A DNA stretch of 64,000 nt from Roseicella aerolata (GTDB lineage: Bacteria; Pseudomonadota; Alphaproteobacteria; Acetobacterales; Acetobacteraceae): positions 1 to 64,000 of the forward strand of contig NZ_JAJAQI010000007.1 in NCBI RefSeq assembly GCF_020523605.1, given 5' to 3'. The notes beneath the pieces were generated by a model, which was not told the origin of the DNA, made no database searches, and saw only the letters and a program-made list of their open reading frames with translations. Position numbers and translations under genes: made by a program. Position 1 is the first letter of the stretch. Each line of letters opens with the position of its first letter. This document shows positions 25,501 through 34,793 of this stretch, piece by piece.

Positions 25501-26661
25501 TCAGGCTACCCGCGCCCCGCGCCGGGTCCAAAGCGCCAGGACCAGTACGCCCAGCGCCGCCACCAGGAAGGCGCCGCGATAGCCCAGCGCTGTCAGCCCG
25601 AGCCCGAAGGCGAGCGACCCGGCGCTCTGCCCCAGGAACAGCGCCAGGGCGAAGCCGCCGACGGCCGTGCCCCGCGCCTCCGGCAACGCCTCGGTCGCCA
25701 GCGTCTGCAGCACCCCGTGGAACATGTAGAAGGCAAGGCCGAGCGCCACCTGCACCCCCGCCACCACCGGCCAGGCGGGCGCCAGCGCCAGCGCCGCGAG
25801 CAGCACGCCGAGCCCGCAGCCGCCGATGGTCAGCAGCCCCTTCTCCCCGAAGCGCTTCAGCAGCGGCCGCGCGAAGCGGGTATAGGCGAAGGCGCCGAGG
25901 CCGAAGCCGGCGACGATTAGCCCCGCCTCCGCCGCGTTGCGGCCGAAGACCTCGATGAGGAAGGAGCCGGTGAAGGGGAAGGCCCCGCCGAAGAGCAGGA
26001 AGCCGTCGAGGAAGGCGACGGCCATCAGCCAGCGGCCGGACGGCTTCTGCAGCAGGTCGAGATAGGCCGCCATGCCCCGCCCGCCGCCCCCGCCGGCCGG
26101 GCTGCGCCAGAGCGCGGGGCCGAGCCGCGCCCCCAGCACCGTGCCGACGCCGAGCGCCAGCACGCCCAGCACGACGAAGGGCACCCGCCAGCCCGCGGCC
26201 TCCGCCAGCACGCCGGAAACCGGCCCGGCCAGCAGCTGCGCCATGACCATGCCTGTCAGGAAGCGGCTGATGGTCACCTGCCGCTCGGCATAGGGGACGC
26301 TGTCCGCCACATGCGCCATCAGCAGCGGGATGACGGCACCGGCGAAGCAGCCGCACCAGGCGCGCAGGGCGATGAGGCCGGAGAGGCCGGTGACGAAGGC
26401 GCTCATCACCAGCCCGGCGCCGAAGAGCAGCACGGCGAAGCAGGCGATCCGCACCTTGCCCAGCCGGTCGCCGAGCGGCCCGGCCACAAGCTGCACCAGG
26501 CCATAGGGCAGCACGAAGCCGGCGACGAGCACGGCCGCCTCGGCGACGCGCACCCCGAATTCCGCCGCGATCAGCGGCAGCAGCGGATCCAGCATCCGCA
26601 TCCCGGCACCGGTGGTGAAGCCGGCGAGGGCGAAGAGGGCAATGGGGATGGCGGGCGGCAT
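25501..26661 (-). CDS. MFS transporter, drug/H+ antiporter type
   Basis: A 386-residue protein with 12 hydrophobic segments, starting at ATG 26661 (MPPAIPIALFALAGFTTGAG). Family marks are the loop 2-3 motif GPLGDRLGKVRIA, the acidic D in helix 1 (RMLDPLLPLIAAEFG), and GPVSGVLAEAAGWRVPFVVLG (motif C region) in helix 5. This is the Bcr/EmrD/AraJ-like exporter pattern. The substrate is unknown. Longer upstream reading to 26907 covers a dispersed repeat and is not coding. It stands alone as a minus-strand gene. Confidence 0.88.
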   Translation of the reverse strand: MPPAIPIALFALAGFTTGAGMRMLDPLLPLIAAEFGVRVAEAAVLVAGFVLPYGLVQLVAGPLGDRLGKVRIACFAVLLFGAGLVMSAFVTGLSGLIALRAWCGCFAGAVIPLLMAHVADSVPYAERQVTISRFLTGMVMAQLLAGPVSGVLAEAAGWRVPFVVLGVLALGVGTVLGARLGPALWRSPAGGGGGRGMAAYLDLLQKPSGRWLMAVAFLDGFLLFGGAFPFTGSFLIEVFGRNAAEAGLIVAGFGLGAFAYTRFARPLLKRFGEKGLLTIGGCGLGVLLAALALAPAWPVVAGVQVALGLAFYMFHGVLQTLATEALPEARGTAVGGFALALFLGQSAGSLAFGLGLTALGYRGAFLVAALGVLVLALWTRRGARVA

Positions 26662-26744
26662 GCCCGGCCGATAGGGCGGCCGCCGCCGCGCCGCGTCAAG
26701 TCGGGGCCGGGGCGATGCCCCGTGCCGGGCGGCTGCCGCCCTGG

Positions 26745-26846
26745 GAGCAGATGCCGGGCGGGCGTGAACGCCCGGGAGCGTGAATCCGCCCTTCAGCCAG
26801 TGGCCTGCCGCGGATTGGCATGCGGAGAGGAGGGCAATCCGCTGTC
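26745..26846. repeat. dispersed bipartite palindromic repeat (B)
   Basis: A full copy in the same orientation as the one at 34188: GAGCAGAT, then GGGCGTGAACGCCC, then GAGCGTGAATCCGCC, and after a short variable linker the second palindrome CGCGGATTGGC...CAATCCGCTGTCG. It fills much of the 354-base gap between the SemiSWEET and MFS genes, where no gene is seen. Confidence 0.7.
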
Positions 26847-27015
26847 GTCCTGCATGGCGGCCCCGGGGCGGATGCGAGGACGCCCCGGTCATGGGCCGGG
26901 CGCTCACATCGCCGGTCCAGCCGGGCCGGAGCGCCCGGCGCAGGCGACGGTGCGGAGGGCGCGACCGTTCCAGCCCTCCCCCTTGCGCGCTTCGGGCGGC
27001 CGGCGCGGTCCGCGC

Positions 27016-27315
27016 CTATCCCGCCGCGGGGTCCAGCGCTTCCGCCACCTTCTCCTTCTGCCGGCGGGGCAGCAGCTTCATCAGCAGGATGAAGGCCGAG
27101 AGCAGCAGGCAGATGCCATTGGTCAGGATGAGCGGCCACTGCCACAGCAGCAGCCCGTAGGTGAGCCAGAGCGAGAAGCCCACCACCGTGACCACATACA
27201 TCCGCGTGGAGATGGAGGTGGTGTCGCGGGTGCGGATCACCTTCCAGGCCTGCGGCACGAAGCTGGTGGTGGAGCAAAGGGTGGCAAGCCCGCCGACGAT
27301 CGTGGCGGCATCCAT
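27016..27315 (-). CDS. SemiSWEET family sugar transporter
   Basis: A 99-residue three-helix protein from ATG 27315. The PQ-loop motif lies in helix 1 (CSTTSFVPQAWKVIRTRDT), with the second and third helices at about 38-57 and 63-82 and a basic C-terminus. SemiSWEETs dimerise to facilitate sugar diffusion across the inner membrane; the substrate cannot be predicted. Length (about 90-100) is typical. It is divergent from the MaoC-like/Bug pair and has no obvious operon partner. Confidence 0.88.
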   Translation of the reverse strand: MDAATIVGGLATLCSTTSFVPQAWKVIRTRDTTSISTRMYVVTVVGFSLWLTYGLLLWQWPLILTNGICLLLSAFILLMKLLPRRQKEKVAEALDPAAG

Positions 27316-27518
27316 GCGGCGGTCTCCGGTGGCACAGGCGCTGGCGGGCGGGGCGGCCCGGTGGCAATCCCCATGCTGCGTTGGGAAGGCGGCTGCGCCC
27401 CCGGCGGCACCGGGCGCGCCGGCCCTCAACCCGGGCGCTGGCCCAGGGTTCCTGGCTGCGTTGACAGCGCAACGGCAGCCGGGAGAGCCTGCGGCGGAGG
27501 AGACGCCCAAGGGCCATC

Positions 27519-27977
27519 ATGACCGACACGCCCGCCCTGCTCGGCCAGGGTTTCCATTGGCAGGACCTGCGGCCGGGCCAGCGCTTCCGCACCTTCCGCC
27601 GCACGGTAACGGAGGCCGACCTGGTCGGCTTCGTCGCCGTGACGGGGATGCAGGAGCCGCTCTTCGTCGATGCGACGCTCGAGGGCGCGCTCGGCCCGCG
27701 GCCGGTGCCGGCCGCCCTGACCCATGCGCTGATCGAGGGCATCGTGCTGCACGGCATGGCGCATGGCACCGGCCTGGCGCTGCTGGAGACCACCATCCGC
27801 GCCCGGGCGCCGGTCCGGGTCGGCGACACGATCGGGGCGGAGGTGACGGTGACGGAGGTCCGCCCGACCTCGGCCGGCAACCGCGCCGTGGTCACCAGCG
27901 CCATAACGATCACGAACCAAGGGGGAGAGACGGTGATGGACTACACGGTGGTCCGCCTGATGGCGGGGCGGGCATGA
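27519..27977 (+). CDS. MaoC-like hot-dog-fold protein
   Basis: A 152-residue protein with the MaoC pattern: FRTFRRTVTEADLVGFVAVT at about 24-43, a degenerate catalytic segment (QEPLFVDATLEGALG), GIVLHGMAHGTGLALLETTI, and the VRVGDTIGAEVTVTEVRPT strand pair. The usual D-x4-H is not clearly kept (EPLFVD), so it may bind rather than hydrate acyl-CoA. Its stop overlaps the Bug-receptor start as ATGA, implying coupled expression with an uptake system, perhaps for a carboxylate that is activated to its CoA ester. Confidence 0.78.
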   Translation: MTDTPALLGQGFHWQDLRPGQRFRTFRRTVTEADLVGFVAVTGMQEPLFVDATLEGALGPRPVPAALTHALIEGIVLHGMAHGTGLALLETTIRARAPVRVGDTIGAEVTVTEVRPTSAGNRAVVTSAITITNQGGETVMDYTVVRLMAGRA

Positions 27978-28933
27978 TCGCGCGCCGGGTGCTGCTGGGC
28001 GCGGCGCTGGCCGCCCCGATGGTCGCGCGGGCGCAGGAGGCGCAGCCGATCCGCCTGGTCATCGCCTTCCCGGCCGGCGGCCCCACCGATGTCATCGGCC
28101 GGCTGGTCGGGGAGCGGATGGGCCGCGCCCTGGGCCGGATCGTGGTGATCGAGAACCGCGGTGGGGCGAACGGCAACATCGCGGCCGAGGCGGTGGCGCG
28201 GTCGGAGCCGGACGGGACGGTGCTGCTCTACAACACCTCCTCCATCGCCATCAGCCGGGCCCTCTACCGGCGGCTGGGCTACGACCTGCTGCGGGACCTG
28301 GCGCCGGTGGCGCTGACGGCCTCCGCCCCCTCCCTGCTGGTGGTGAATCCCCAACTGCCCGTGCGGACACCGGCCGAGTTCATCGCCTGGGCGCGGGCGA
28401 ACAGCGGGCGGATCAGCTACGGCTCGGGCGGGGTCGGCAACATCTCCCACCTGCAGGTCTTCATGCTGCTGCGGCATATCGGCGCGGAGGCGACGCATGT
28501 GCCCTATCGCGGCACCGCGGCGGCGCTGACCGATGTGGCGGCGGGGACCGTCCAGTTCATGTCGGATGCCTTCAACACCGCCCTGCCGCTGGCGCGGGAC
28601 GGGCTGGTGCGGCCGATCGCCGTCTCCTCCCTCGAACGGGCGCCGCTGCTGCCCGAGGTGCCGACCATGGCGGAGGGCGGGCTGATGCCGCCCGGCAGCG
28701 ATACCGGCATCTGGCAGGGCATCATGGCGCCGGCGCGGACCCCGCCGGCCACCATCGCGCGGCTGAACGCGGCGGTGAATGCGGCGCTGGCGGATGAGGA
28801 GGTGAAGGCGCGGCTCGCGGCCATGGGCGCCCGCCCGACGGGCGGCAGCGCCGAGGCGTACGGGCGCACCCTGGCGAGCGAGATCGAGCTCTGGGCGCGG
28901 GTGGTGCGGGAGAGCGGGGCGACGGCGGAGTAG
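27974..28933 (+). CDS. tripartite tricarboxylate transporter substrate-binding protein (Bug family)
   Basis: A 319-residue periplasmic receptor from ATG 27974. The signal peptide (MIARRVLLGAALAAPMVARA) has an RR pair and may be Tat-like. Bug signatures follow: IRLVIAFPAGGPTDVIGRLV, VIENRGGANGNIAAEAVARSEPDG, the Asp-rich ligand region, and HVPYRGTAAALTDVAAGTVQ. Bug proteins capture carboxylates for TctAB permeases. The only tctAB pair here is 11 kb away on the other strand, so the partner is unknown. It is coupled to the MaoC-like gene. Confidence 0.92.
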   Translation: MIARRVLLGAALAAPMVARAQEAQPIRLVIAFPAGGPTDVIGRLVGERMGRALGRIVVIENRGGANGNIAAEAVARSEPDGTVLLYNTSSIAISRALYRRLGYDLLRDLAPVALTASAPSLLVVNPQLPVRTPAEFIAWARANSGRISYGSGGVGNISHLQVFMLLRHIGAEATHVPYRGTAAALTDVAAGTVQFMSDAFNTALPLARDGLVRPIAVSSLERAPLLPEVPTMAEGGLMPPGSDTGIWQGIMAPARTPPATIARLNAAVNAALADEEVKARLAAMGARPTGGSAEAYGRTLASEIELWARVVRESGATAE

Positions 28934-28983
28934 CGTGGATCGCGCGCAGGGTTGGTGTGGCGGCTGCTCGCCGGACAGGAAGC

Positions 28984-29015
28984 CATGCCGGTCAGCATTC
29001 ATGCTGGCCGGCATG
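28984..29015. terminator. hairpin between convergent genes
   Basis: A 15-base stem (CATGCCGGTCAGCAT / ATGCTGGCCGGCATG, one mismatch that can form G-U) with almost no loop. It sits 50 bases after the Bug gene stop and faces rlmN, so it may act as a terminator or a cruciform. No T-run is present. Confidence 0.5.
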
Positions 29016-29090
29016 CACGGGACACCCTGCGGAGCACGCGGCGCTGGGACCCCGTTGCCCGGAGCGCCTCCGCTCGTCACTCGATGGCAT

Positions 29091-29130
29091 GCGACGGATT
29101 ACCTCCGGGCACGTATGCCATCCGCTGTCG
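29091..29130. repeat. degenerate copy of the dispersed palindrome (C)
   Basis: GCGACGGAT and ATCCGCTGTCG arms flank a variable centre. The copy ends one base before the rlmN stop codon (29131-29133). Similarity to the better copies is limited to the arms. Confidence 0.4.
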
Positions 29131-30318
29131 TCAGGCCGTCGCCGGCTTCCGCTCCCGCTCGCTCTCCGTCTTCAGCTGCCCGCAGGCCGCCAGGATGTCC
29201 CGCCCGCGCGGCCGGCGGATCGGGCTGGAATAGCCGGCCTCGTTCAGGATGGCGGCGAACCTCGCCGTCTGCTCATAGGTGCTGGTCTGGTAGGGGCTGC
29301 CGGGCCAGGGATTGAAGGGGATCAGGTTCACCTTCGCGGGCAGGCCCTGCAGCAGCCGCACCAGCTCCCGCGCCTCGGCTTCCGAATCATTCACGCCGCG
29401 CAGCATGACGTATTCGAAGGTGATGCGCCGGGCATTGCTGGCGCCGGGGTAGCGCCTGCAGGCCGCCATCAGCTCGGCGATCGGGTATTTCCGGTTCAGC
29501 GGCACGATCTCGTTGCGCAGCTCATCCGTCACCGCATGGAGCGAGACCGCGAGGTTCACCCCCAGCTCCTCCCCGCAGCGGTCCATCATCGGCACCACGC
29601 CGCTCGTGCTCAGCGTGATCCGCCGGCGCGAGAGCCCGATGCCCTCATGGTCCATGATGATCTTCAGCGCCTTGGCGGTGTTCTCGTAGTTGTAGAGCGG
29701 CTCGCCCATCCCCATCACGACGATGGTGGAGAGCAGGCGCGGCTTGTCATCCTTCGGGCTCGGCCACTCGCCATAGGAATCGCGCGCCGCCATGAACTGC
29801 CCGACGATCTCGGCGGCGCCCAGGTTGCGCACCAGCTTCTGCGTGCCGGTATGGCAGAAGCGGCAGGAGAGGGTGCAGCCGACCTGGGTGGAGATGCAGA
29901 CGGCGCCGCGGTCCTCCTCCGGATCGGGGATGTACACCGTCTCCACCTGCTGGCCGTCGCGGAAGCGGAACAGGAACTTGCGGGTCTCGTCCCGGCTGGT
30001 CTGCACCGTCGCCGGCTCCGGCCGGCTGACCACGAAACGCTCCGCCAGCTTCTGCCGCATCGGGCCGGCGATGCTGGTCATCTTGGCGAAGTCGGTCTCG
30101 CCCTGGTGGTAGATCCAGTGCCAGAGCTGCTTGGCGCGGAAGGGCTTCTCGCCCATCGCCGCCATCTCGGCCGTCAGCTCCTCGCGCGAGAGGCCGACCA
30201 GCTCCCGCCGCCCGTCCGGCAGGGTGATCGGCGGCGGGTTGAACAGGGCGGTCTTGGCCAGGATGCGGTCGCGCTCGGTGGCCGTGAGCTCGGCCGCGCC
30301 CGGGGTGATGGCGTTCAT
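29131..30318 (-). CDS. rlmN: 23S rRNA (adenine-C2)-methyltransferase / tRNA m2A37 methyltransferase
   Basis: A 395-residue radical SAM enzyme that methylates A2503 of 23S rRNA and A37 of some tRNAs. The cluster motif is CTLSCRFC (CxxxCxxC). The [12 protein letters not shown] segment and the second catalytic Cys in ILAACGQL near the C-terminus are present. An N-terminal RlmN domain ([18 protein letters not shown]) precedes the barrel. The ATG at 30318 overlaps the IalB-family stop as ATGA. Confidence 0.96.
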   Translation of the reverse strand: MNAITPGAAELTATERDRILAKTALFNPPPITLPDGRRELVGLSREELTAEMAAMGEKPFRAKQLWHWIYHQGETDFAKMTSIAGPMRQKLAERFVVSRPEPATVQTSRDETRKFLFRFRDGQQVETVYIPDPEEDRGAVCISTQVGCTLSCRFCHTGTQKLVRNLGAAEIVGQFMAARDSYGEWPSPKDDKPRLLSTIVVMGMGEPLYNYENTAKALKIIMDHEGIGLSRRRITLSTSGVVPMMDRCGEELGVNLAVSLHAVTDELRNEIVPLNRKYPIAELMAACRRYPGASNARRITFEYVMLRGVNDSEAEARELVRLLQGLPAKVNLIPFNPWPGSPYQTSTYEQTARFAAILNEAGYSSPIRRPRGRDILAACGQLKTESERERKPATA

Positions 30319-30827
30319 CGCCGGCCTCCGCCGCCCGTCGGGCATTCCTTGGAAATTGCGTCATAGGCCGCGCTGAAGCCCGCCAGCGGGAAGGTGTCGC
30401 TGACCGTGCCGCGGCCATTGGCGCCAGGGGCCTTCATCACCGCCTCCCGCCCGCCCCGGAAGGCGCGCACCGCCGCCGCCCCGTCCCGCGCCGCGGCGAT
30501 GGAGCCGGAGGTGTAGAAGGGCAGGTCGGTGCCGCCCACGTTCACGGCGGGCTCGGCGCCCCGCGGGAAGGCGTAGCCGGCCGAGATCGTCACCGTGTCG
30601 CGGGCCGATGGCCGGTGCGTGACGGTCAGCAGGACGCCCTGGCGGTTGCCGTCCGACTTGCTCGGGCGGGCGAAGGCATAGCAGGTCTTCTGCCCGCCCT
30701 CGGTGAAGCTGGCCGCGGTCCAGGACTGGTACTCGCCCAGCTTCTGCGGGCGCGGCTGCTGCGCCGCCGCCAGCGCGGGCGCGAGCAGCAGGGCGGCGAG
30801 CAGGGTGAGGCGGGATTGCATACGCAT
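30315..30827 (-). CDS. invasion-associated locus B (IalB) family protein
   Basis: A 170-residue exported protein with a Sec signal ([20 protein letters not shown], cleavage near AAAQQ). The IalB-like core reads YQSWTAASF...[12 protein letters not shown], then [20 protein letters not shown] and [13 protein letters not shown]. Despite the name, most members are of unknown function and widespread in free-living alphaproteobacteria. It commonly sits upstream of rlmN, as here, with ATGA coupling. Its promoter lies in the 78-base spacer shared with the divergent methyltransferase gene. Confidence 0.85.
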   Translation of the reverse strand: MRMQSRLTLLAALLLAPALAAAQQPRPQKLGEYQSWTAASFTEGGQKTCYAFARPSKSDGNRQGVLLTVTHRPSARDTVTISAGYAFPRGAEPAVNVGGTDLPFYTSGSIAAARDGAAAVRAFRGGREAVMKAPGANGRGTVSDTFPLAGFSAAYDAISKECPTGGGGRR

Positions 30828-30905
30828 AACCGTTAGATACGGGCGCGGGGGGCCATCAGCAACCAGTATGGCCCCTGCGCCGCTCCCGTCCTATGCAGCC
30901 CAGCC

Positions 30906-32150
30906 ATGACCGACCCCGCCGACCGCCAGCTTGCCGCCCAGTACGAGGCCTATCCCTACCCCGCCCGCGACCCGCGGGAGGAAGCCCGGAGGCTGATCGT
31001 CGGCAGCCCGAGCCACCTGCGCGAGATCGACCACTGGATCTTCGGCGCCCGGCGGCCTGCCTCCCGGCCGCTGCGAGCCCTGGTCGCCGGCGGCGGCACC
31101 GGGGACGGCACCATCATGCTGGCGCAGCAGATGGCCTGGGCGGGGCGGCCGGGCAGCGTCACCTGGCTGGACCGCAGCGGCGCGGCGCGGAAGGTCGCGG
31201 AAGCCCGGGCGGCGGCGCGGAAGCTGGACAACATCCGGTTCGAGGAAGGCTCGCTGCTGGACCTGCCCGGCTCCGGCCTCGGCCCCTTCGACTACATCGA
31301 TTGCTGCGGCGTGCTGCACCACCTGCCGGACCCGCTGGCGGGGCTGAAAGCGCTGGCCTCGGTCCTGGCGCCTGGCGGCGGGCTCGGGCTGATGGTCTAT
31401 GCGCCGCATGGCCGCACCGGCGTCTACATGCTGCAGGACGCGCTGCGCCTGCTGGCCCCCGCCGAGGAGCCGCCGGCGGCGCGGGTGGAGACCGCCCGGA
31501 GGCTCTGGAAGCAGGTACCGGAAACCGCCTGGCTGAAGCGCAACCCCTGGCTGACGGACCATCTCTCGGGCGGCGATGCCGGGCTCTACGACCTGCTGCT
31601 GAACCCGCGCGATGCCGCCTTCACCGTGCCGGCGCTGGATGCGCTGGTGCGCGCGGCGGGGCTGCGCATCGCCTGCTGGGTGGAGCCGGTGCGCTACGAC
31701 CCGGATGCCTATCTGCCCGATCCGAAGCTGCGCGCCCGCACCGCGGCGCTGGACCCCGTGCAGCGGGCGGCGCTGGCCGAGGCGATCACCGGCAATATGG
31801 GCATCCATATCGTCTACTGCCTCCGCGCCGATGCGCCGGCGGTGGAGCCGCCCTGGGAGGACCCGGCGGCCGTGCCGGTGCTGCGGGAAATGGACGGGCC
31901 AAGCCTGGCGAAGGGCCTCCCCAAGGACGGCACCCTGCCCGTCACCTTCGACGGGCTGCGGGTGAACCTGCCGCTCCCGCGCCTCGCCCCCGCCATCCTG
32001 CAGCGGGTGGACGGCCGGCGCAGCTTCGGCGCCATCGCCGACGAGCTGGCCGCCAACGGCATCTCGCGCGAGCAGTTCTGGCGCGACCTGCCGGCGCTGC
32101 GCCGCAGCATGGAGGCGATGAACCGGCTGCTGATCGCGGCGCCGGCGTGA
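30906..32150 (+). CDS. class I SAM-dependent methyltransferase
   Basis: A 414-residue protein. The Rossmann core at about 55-180 carries motif I (RALVAGGGTGDGTI), the SAM ribose Asp region (VTWLDRSGAA) and DYIDCCGVLHHLPDPLAGL. The N-terminal YEAYPYPARDP and the long C-terminal part (about 190-414) match a subgroup of bacterial methyltransferases of unknown substrate. The C-terminus (LQRVDGRRSFGAIADELAAN) resembles a small winged-helix or PqqD-like module. The downstream DUF218 gene is 136 bases away on the same strand. Confidence 0.85.
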   Translation: MTDPADRQLAAQYEAYPYPARDPREEARRLIVGSPSHLREIDHWIFGARRPASRPLRALVAGGGTGDGTIMLAQQMAWAGRPGSVTWLDRSGAARKVAEARAAARKLDNIRFEEGSLLDLPGSGLGPFDYIDCCGVLHHLPDPLAGLKALASVLAPGGGLGLMVYAPHGRTGVYMLQDALRLLAPAEEPPAARVETARRLWKQVPETAWLKRNPWLTDHLSGGDAGLYDLLLNPRDAAFTVPALDALVRAAGLRIACWVEPVRYDPDAYLPDPKLRARTAALDPVQRAALAEAITGNMGIHIVYCLRADAPAVEPPWEDPAAVPVLREMDGPSLAKGLPKDGTLPVTFDGLRVNLPLPRLAPAILQRVDGRRSFGAIADELAANGISREQFWRDLPALRRSMEAMNRLLIAAPA

Positions 32151-32286
32151 AGGTGGCATGCCCCGCGGCACGCGCCATGGGGTGTGCCGTGGGGCTTGCC
32201 CTTGGGCGTGCCGGCGGCCGAAGCGCCGGACGCTGCGAGGCCGGCCTGCTGCGCCCGTCCGATCCCGCATCGCGGCGGTGCGGCGC

Positions 32287-32778
32287 ATGACGCCCATCAT
32301 CATCTTCGGCGCCGCGGTGCGGCCGGACAACAGCCCCAGCCCGGCGCTCCGCCGCCGGGTGGAGGCCGCGGCGCGCTTCGGCGCCGGGCTGCCGGACGCC
32401 CTCTATCTGCCGACCGGCGGCAAGGGCCGCCATGGCGAGGCCGAGAGCACGGTCATGGCGGCGCTGCTGCGGGAACTCGGCGCCGCGCCCGACCGGATCC
32501 GGGAGGAGCCGACGGGGACCGACACGCTCTCCTCCGTGCGGGCCTGCCGGGCCCTGCTGCGCGACCTGGGGCATCAGGGCCCGGTCTTCGCGGCGACCAG
32601 CCGCTACCACCTGCCGCGCTGCCTGCTGCTGCTGCGGATCGCCGGCCTGGCGGCGCGGCCGGTGCCGATCGGGCCATCCAGGGCCGATCGCTGGACGCTG
32701 CGCTGGTACTGGCGGCTGCGGGAGGTGCCGGCGATCCCCTATGACGCCGCGCTGATGCTCTGGCACCGCCGGGGCTGA
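32287..32778 (+). CDS. YdcF/SanA-type DUF218 protein
   Basis: A 163-residue protein starting at ATG 32287 (MTPIIIFGAAVRPDNSPSPA). The DUF218 pattern is visible: IIIFGAAV first strand, LYLPTGGKGRHGEAES, the GTDTLSSVRACRALL helix and FAATSRYHLPRCLLLLRIAG. The family includes ElyC, SanA and YdcF, linked to envelope precursor metabolism, and binds SAM or nucleotides in some cases. No signal peptide or membrane anchor is seen. The reading between 32158 and 32287 is not protein-like. Confidence 0.8.
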   Translation: MTPIIIFGAAVRPDNSPSPALRRRVEAAARFGAGLPDALYLPTGGKGRHGEAESTVMAALLRELGAAPDRIREEPTGTDTLSSVRACRALLRDLGHQGPVFAATSRYHLPRCLLLLRIAGLAARPVPIGPSRADRWTLRWYWRLREVPAIPYDAALMLWHRRG

Positions 32779-33016
32779 GCCCGGCCGGCCCCGCGCCCGG
32801 CCCGGCGGCCGGCCCCGCGCCCGGCCCGGCGCGGCGGCCCACCACCGCCCGTAACCAGCCCGGCCGCATCACGCGCCGCCCCGGCCGGGGCTCGGGTGCC
32901 GGGACCGGCTCGGGCGCGGTCACCGGCCCAGCCGGGGAAGGGCGGAACCGCCGGGCGCCCCGCCCTTGCCGGCGCGCGGCCCCCACCCGATGCTGCCGCG
33001 CCAGGGAGAGAACGCC

Positions 33017-34189
33017 ATGACCGACACCGCCGCCATCGACACTGTCCTGCGCAGCGCCGTGGAGTCCGGCGCCGTGCCGGGGCTCGTCGCGCTGGCCGCC
33101 GACCGCGACGGCCCGATCTACGAGGGCGCCTTCGGCCGGCGCGACCTGGATGCGCCGGCGCCGATGACGCCCGATACGGTGTTCTGGATCGCCTCCATGA
33201 CCAAGGCGATCACCTCGGTCGCGGCGATGCAGCTTGTGGAAGAGGGGCGGCTCCCGCTCGACGCGCCGCTCGGCGGGCTGCTGCCTGATCTGGCGGCACC
33301 GCAGGTGCTGGAGGGCTTCGCGGCGGACGGCACGCCCCGGCTGCGGCCGGCGCGGCGGCCGATCACCCTGCGGCATCTCCTGACGCATACCGCCGGCTTC
33401 ACCTACAACACCTGGAACGCCGCAATGGCGCGCTACATGGAGCGGACGGGCCTGCCGGCGCCGCGCAGCGGCAAGCTGGCCTCGCTCCGCGCGCCGCTGG
33501 TCTTCGAGCCGGGCGAACGCTGGGAATACAGCATCGCCACCGACTGGGTGGGCCGTGCCGTGGAGGCCGCCACGGGCCAGCGGCTCGAGGTGATCCTGCA
33601 GGAGCGGATCCTCGGCCCGCTCGGCATGGCGGATAGCGGCTTCGTCCCCGGTGCCTCGCAGCGCGCCCGCCGGGCGCGGGTGCACCAGCGCGATGCGGCG
33701 GGCGGGCTGACGCCGATCGATTTCCAGCTGCCCGAGGCGCCGGAATTCTTCGGCGGCGGCGGCGGGCTGCTCTCGACCGGGCCGGACTATCTGCGCTTCC
33801 TGCGCATGCTGCTGCAGGGCGGCGCGCTGGACGGGGTGCGGCTGCTGCGGCCGGAGACGGTGGCGGAGATGGGCCGCAACCAGATCGGCGCGCTGGAATT
33901 CCGGCCGATGCGGAGCGCGCTGCCGGCACTGTCCAACGATTTCGACCCCTTCCCGGGCATGTCCCGCAAATGGGGCCTCGGCTTCCTGATCAACGGGGAG
34001 GATGTCCCGGGGCGGCGCGCGGCCGGCAGCCTGGCCTGGGCGGGGCTGGGGAATACCTGGTTCTGGATCGACCCGCGCCGCGGCGTGGCGGGCGTGCTGC
34101 TGACGCAGATCCTGCCCTTCGCCGATCCGGCGGTGCTGGAGGTGCTGGGGCGCTTCGAGGCCGCGGTCTATGCCGGGCGGGCGGCATAG
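33017..34189 (+). CDS. serine hydrolase, class C beta-lactamase fold (esterase-like)
   Basis: A 390-residue protein from ATG 33017 with an AGGGAGAG ribosome site. The nucleophile motif SxxK is SMTK in VFWIASMTKAITS (residues about 62-65) and the second motif Tyr is in WEYSIATD. It has no signal peptide, so it probably works in the cytoplasm as an esterase (EstB/LovD-like) rather than an antibiotic lactamase. It may hydrolyse an ester made in the nearby Baeyer-Villiger cluster. Its TAG stop lies inside the first bases of a dispersed repeat copy at 34188. Confidence 0.87.
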   Translation: MTDTAAIDTVLRSAVESGAVPGLVALAADRDGPIYEGAFGRRDLDAPAPMTPDTVFWIASMTKAITSVAAMQLVEEGRLPLDAPLGGLLPDLAAPQVLEGFAADGTPRLRPARRPITLRHLLTHTAGFTYNTWNAAMARYMERTGLPAPRSGKLASLRAPLVFEPGERWEYSIATDWVGRAVEAATGQRLEVILQERILGPLGMADSGFVPGASQRARRARVHQRDAAGGLTPIDFQLPEAPEFFGGGGGLLSTGPDYLRFLRMLLQGGALDGVRLLRPETVAEMGRNQIGALEFRPMRSALPALSNDFDPFPGMSRKWGLGFLINGEDVPGRRAAGSLAWAGLGNTWFWIDPRRGVAGVLLTQILPFADPAVLEVLGRFEAAVYAGRAA

Positions 34190-34291
34190 AGCAGATCGCG
34201 GACGGGCGTGAACGCCCGGGAGCGTGAATCTGCTCGAAAAACAAAGAGCTACAGCGGATGGGCGTTCAGATAGGAACGCAATCCGCTGTAG
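34188..34291. repeat. dispersed bipartite palindromic repeat (D)
   Basis: First palindrome 34188-34235: AGAGCAGAT and ATCTGCTC arms around GGGCGTGAACGCCC. Second palindrome 34249-34291: CTACAGCGGAT and ATCCGCTGTAG arms around GGCGTTCAGATAGGAACGC. The reverse complement matches the copy at 43794 closely over its whole length. The TAG at its left edge is the stop codon of the serine hydrolase. Confidence 0.85.
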
Positions 34292-34319
34292 CCCGCTGCA
34301 GGCACGGCGGCCTCAGGCC

Positions 34320-34418
34320 ATGGCGGATCGCGCCCGGGACCGAGCTCGATCCGCTGCGGCTTCCTGTTTCGCGGGCGGCTTCACGCGCCCGGTGGTCCAC
34401 TTCCCTGCGATCTGCCCT
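34320..34418. repeat. dispersed bipartite palindromic repeat (I)
   Basis: A diverged copy in the orientation of the one at 43794: GCGGATCGCG...CGATCCGCTGCGG, then GGCTTCACGCGCCCGG and GCGATCTGCCCTA. It is inverted relative to the neighbouring copy at 34188. Its right end supplies bases of the TAG stop of the minus-strand GYD gene. Confidence 0.6.
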
Positions 34419-34710
34419 AACCCAGCGTGGCGACGATCTGGCGGTAGGCGGCTTCGGGGAAGGCCTTCAGCGTCTTGGTCCGCACCGCGCCGAGGCTGTT
34501 GAGGATCAGCGAGAAGCGCGCCGCCACGGCGTCGTCCGAGGTCTCGTAGACCAGCACCATGTCGTGCTCGCCCATGGTCATCCAGAAGGCGATGAACCGG
34601 CCGCCCATCTCCTCCAGCTGGCGCTTGGCCTCATCGAGGCGGCGCGGCGAATCGGCGATCGACCGCGCGCCCTGATCCGTCCAATTCCCGAATGCGATAT
34701 AGGCTGCCAT
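34417..34710 (-). CDS. GYD domain-containing protein
   Basis: A 97-residue ferredoxin-like alpha/beta protein from ATG 34710 (MAAYIAFGNWTDQGARSIAD). The GYD family pattern follows: the EMGGRFIAFWMTMGEHDMVL strand region and the final RTKTLKAFPEAAYRQIV helix. Members are small, of unknown function, and often lie beside catabolic genes. The ATG at 34710 avoids a longer frame that crosses a repeat copy. Its stop codon is embedded in repeat copy I, as if the repeat had inserted at the very end of the gene. Confidence 0.85.
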   Translation of the reverse strand: MAAYIAFGNWTDQGARSIADSPRRLDEAKRQLEEMGGRFIAFWMTMGEHDMVLVYETSDDAVAARFSLILNSLGAVRTKTLKAFPEAAYRQIVATLG

Positions 34711-34793
34711 CTGCCGTCCTCCCCATCCTGCGGGCCGCCACCGATCCGGGCGACGATGCAGCAACGCGGCCCGGGCACGGATGTTGGGCAGCC

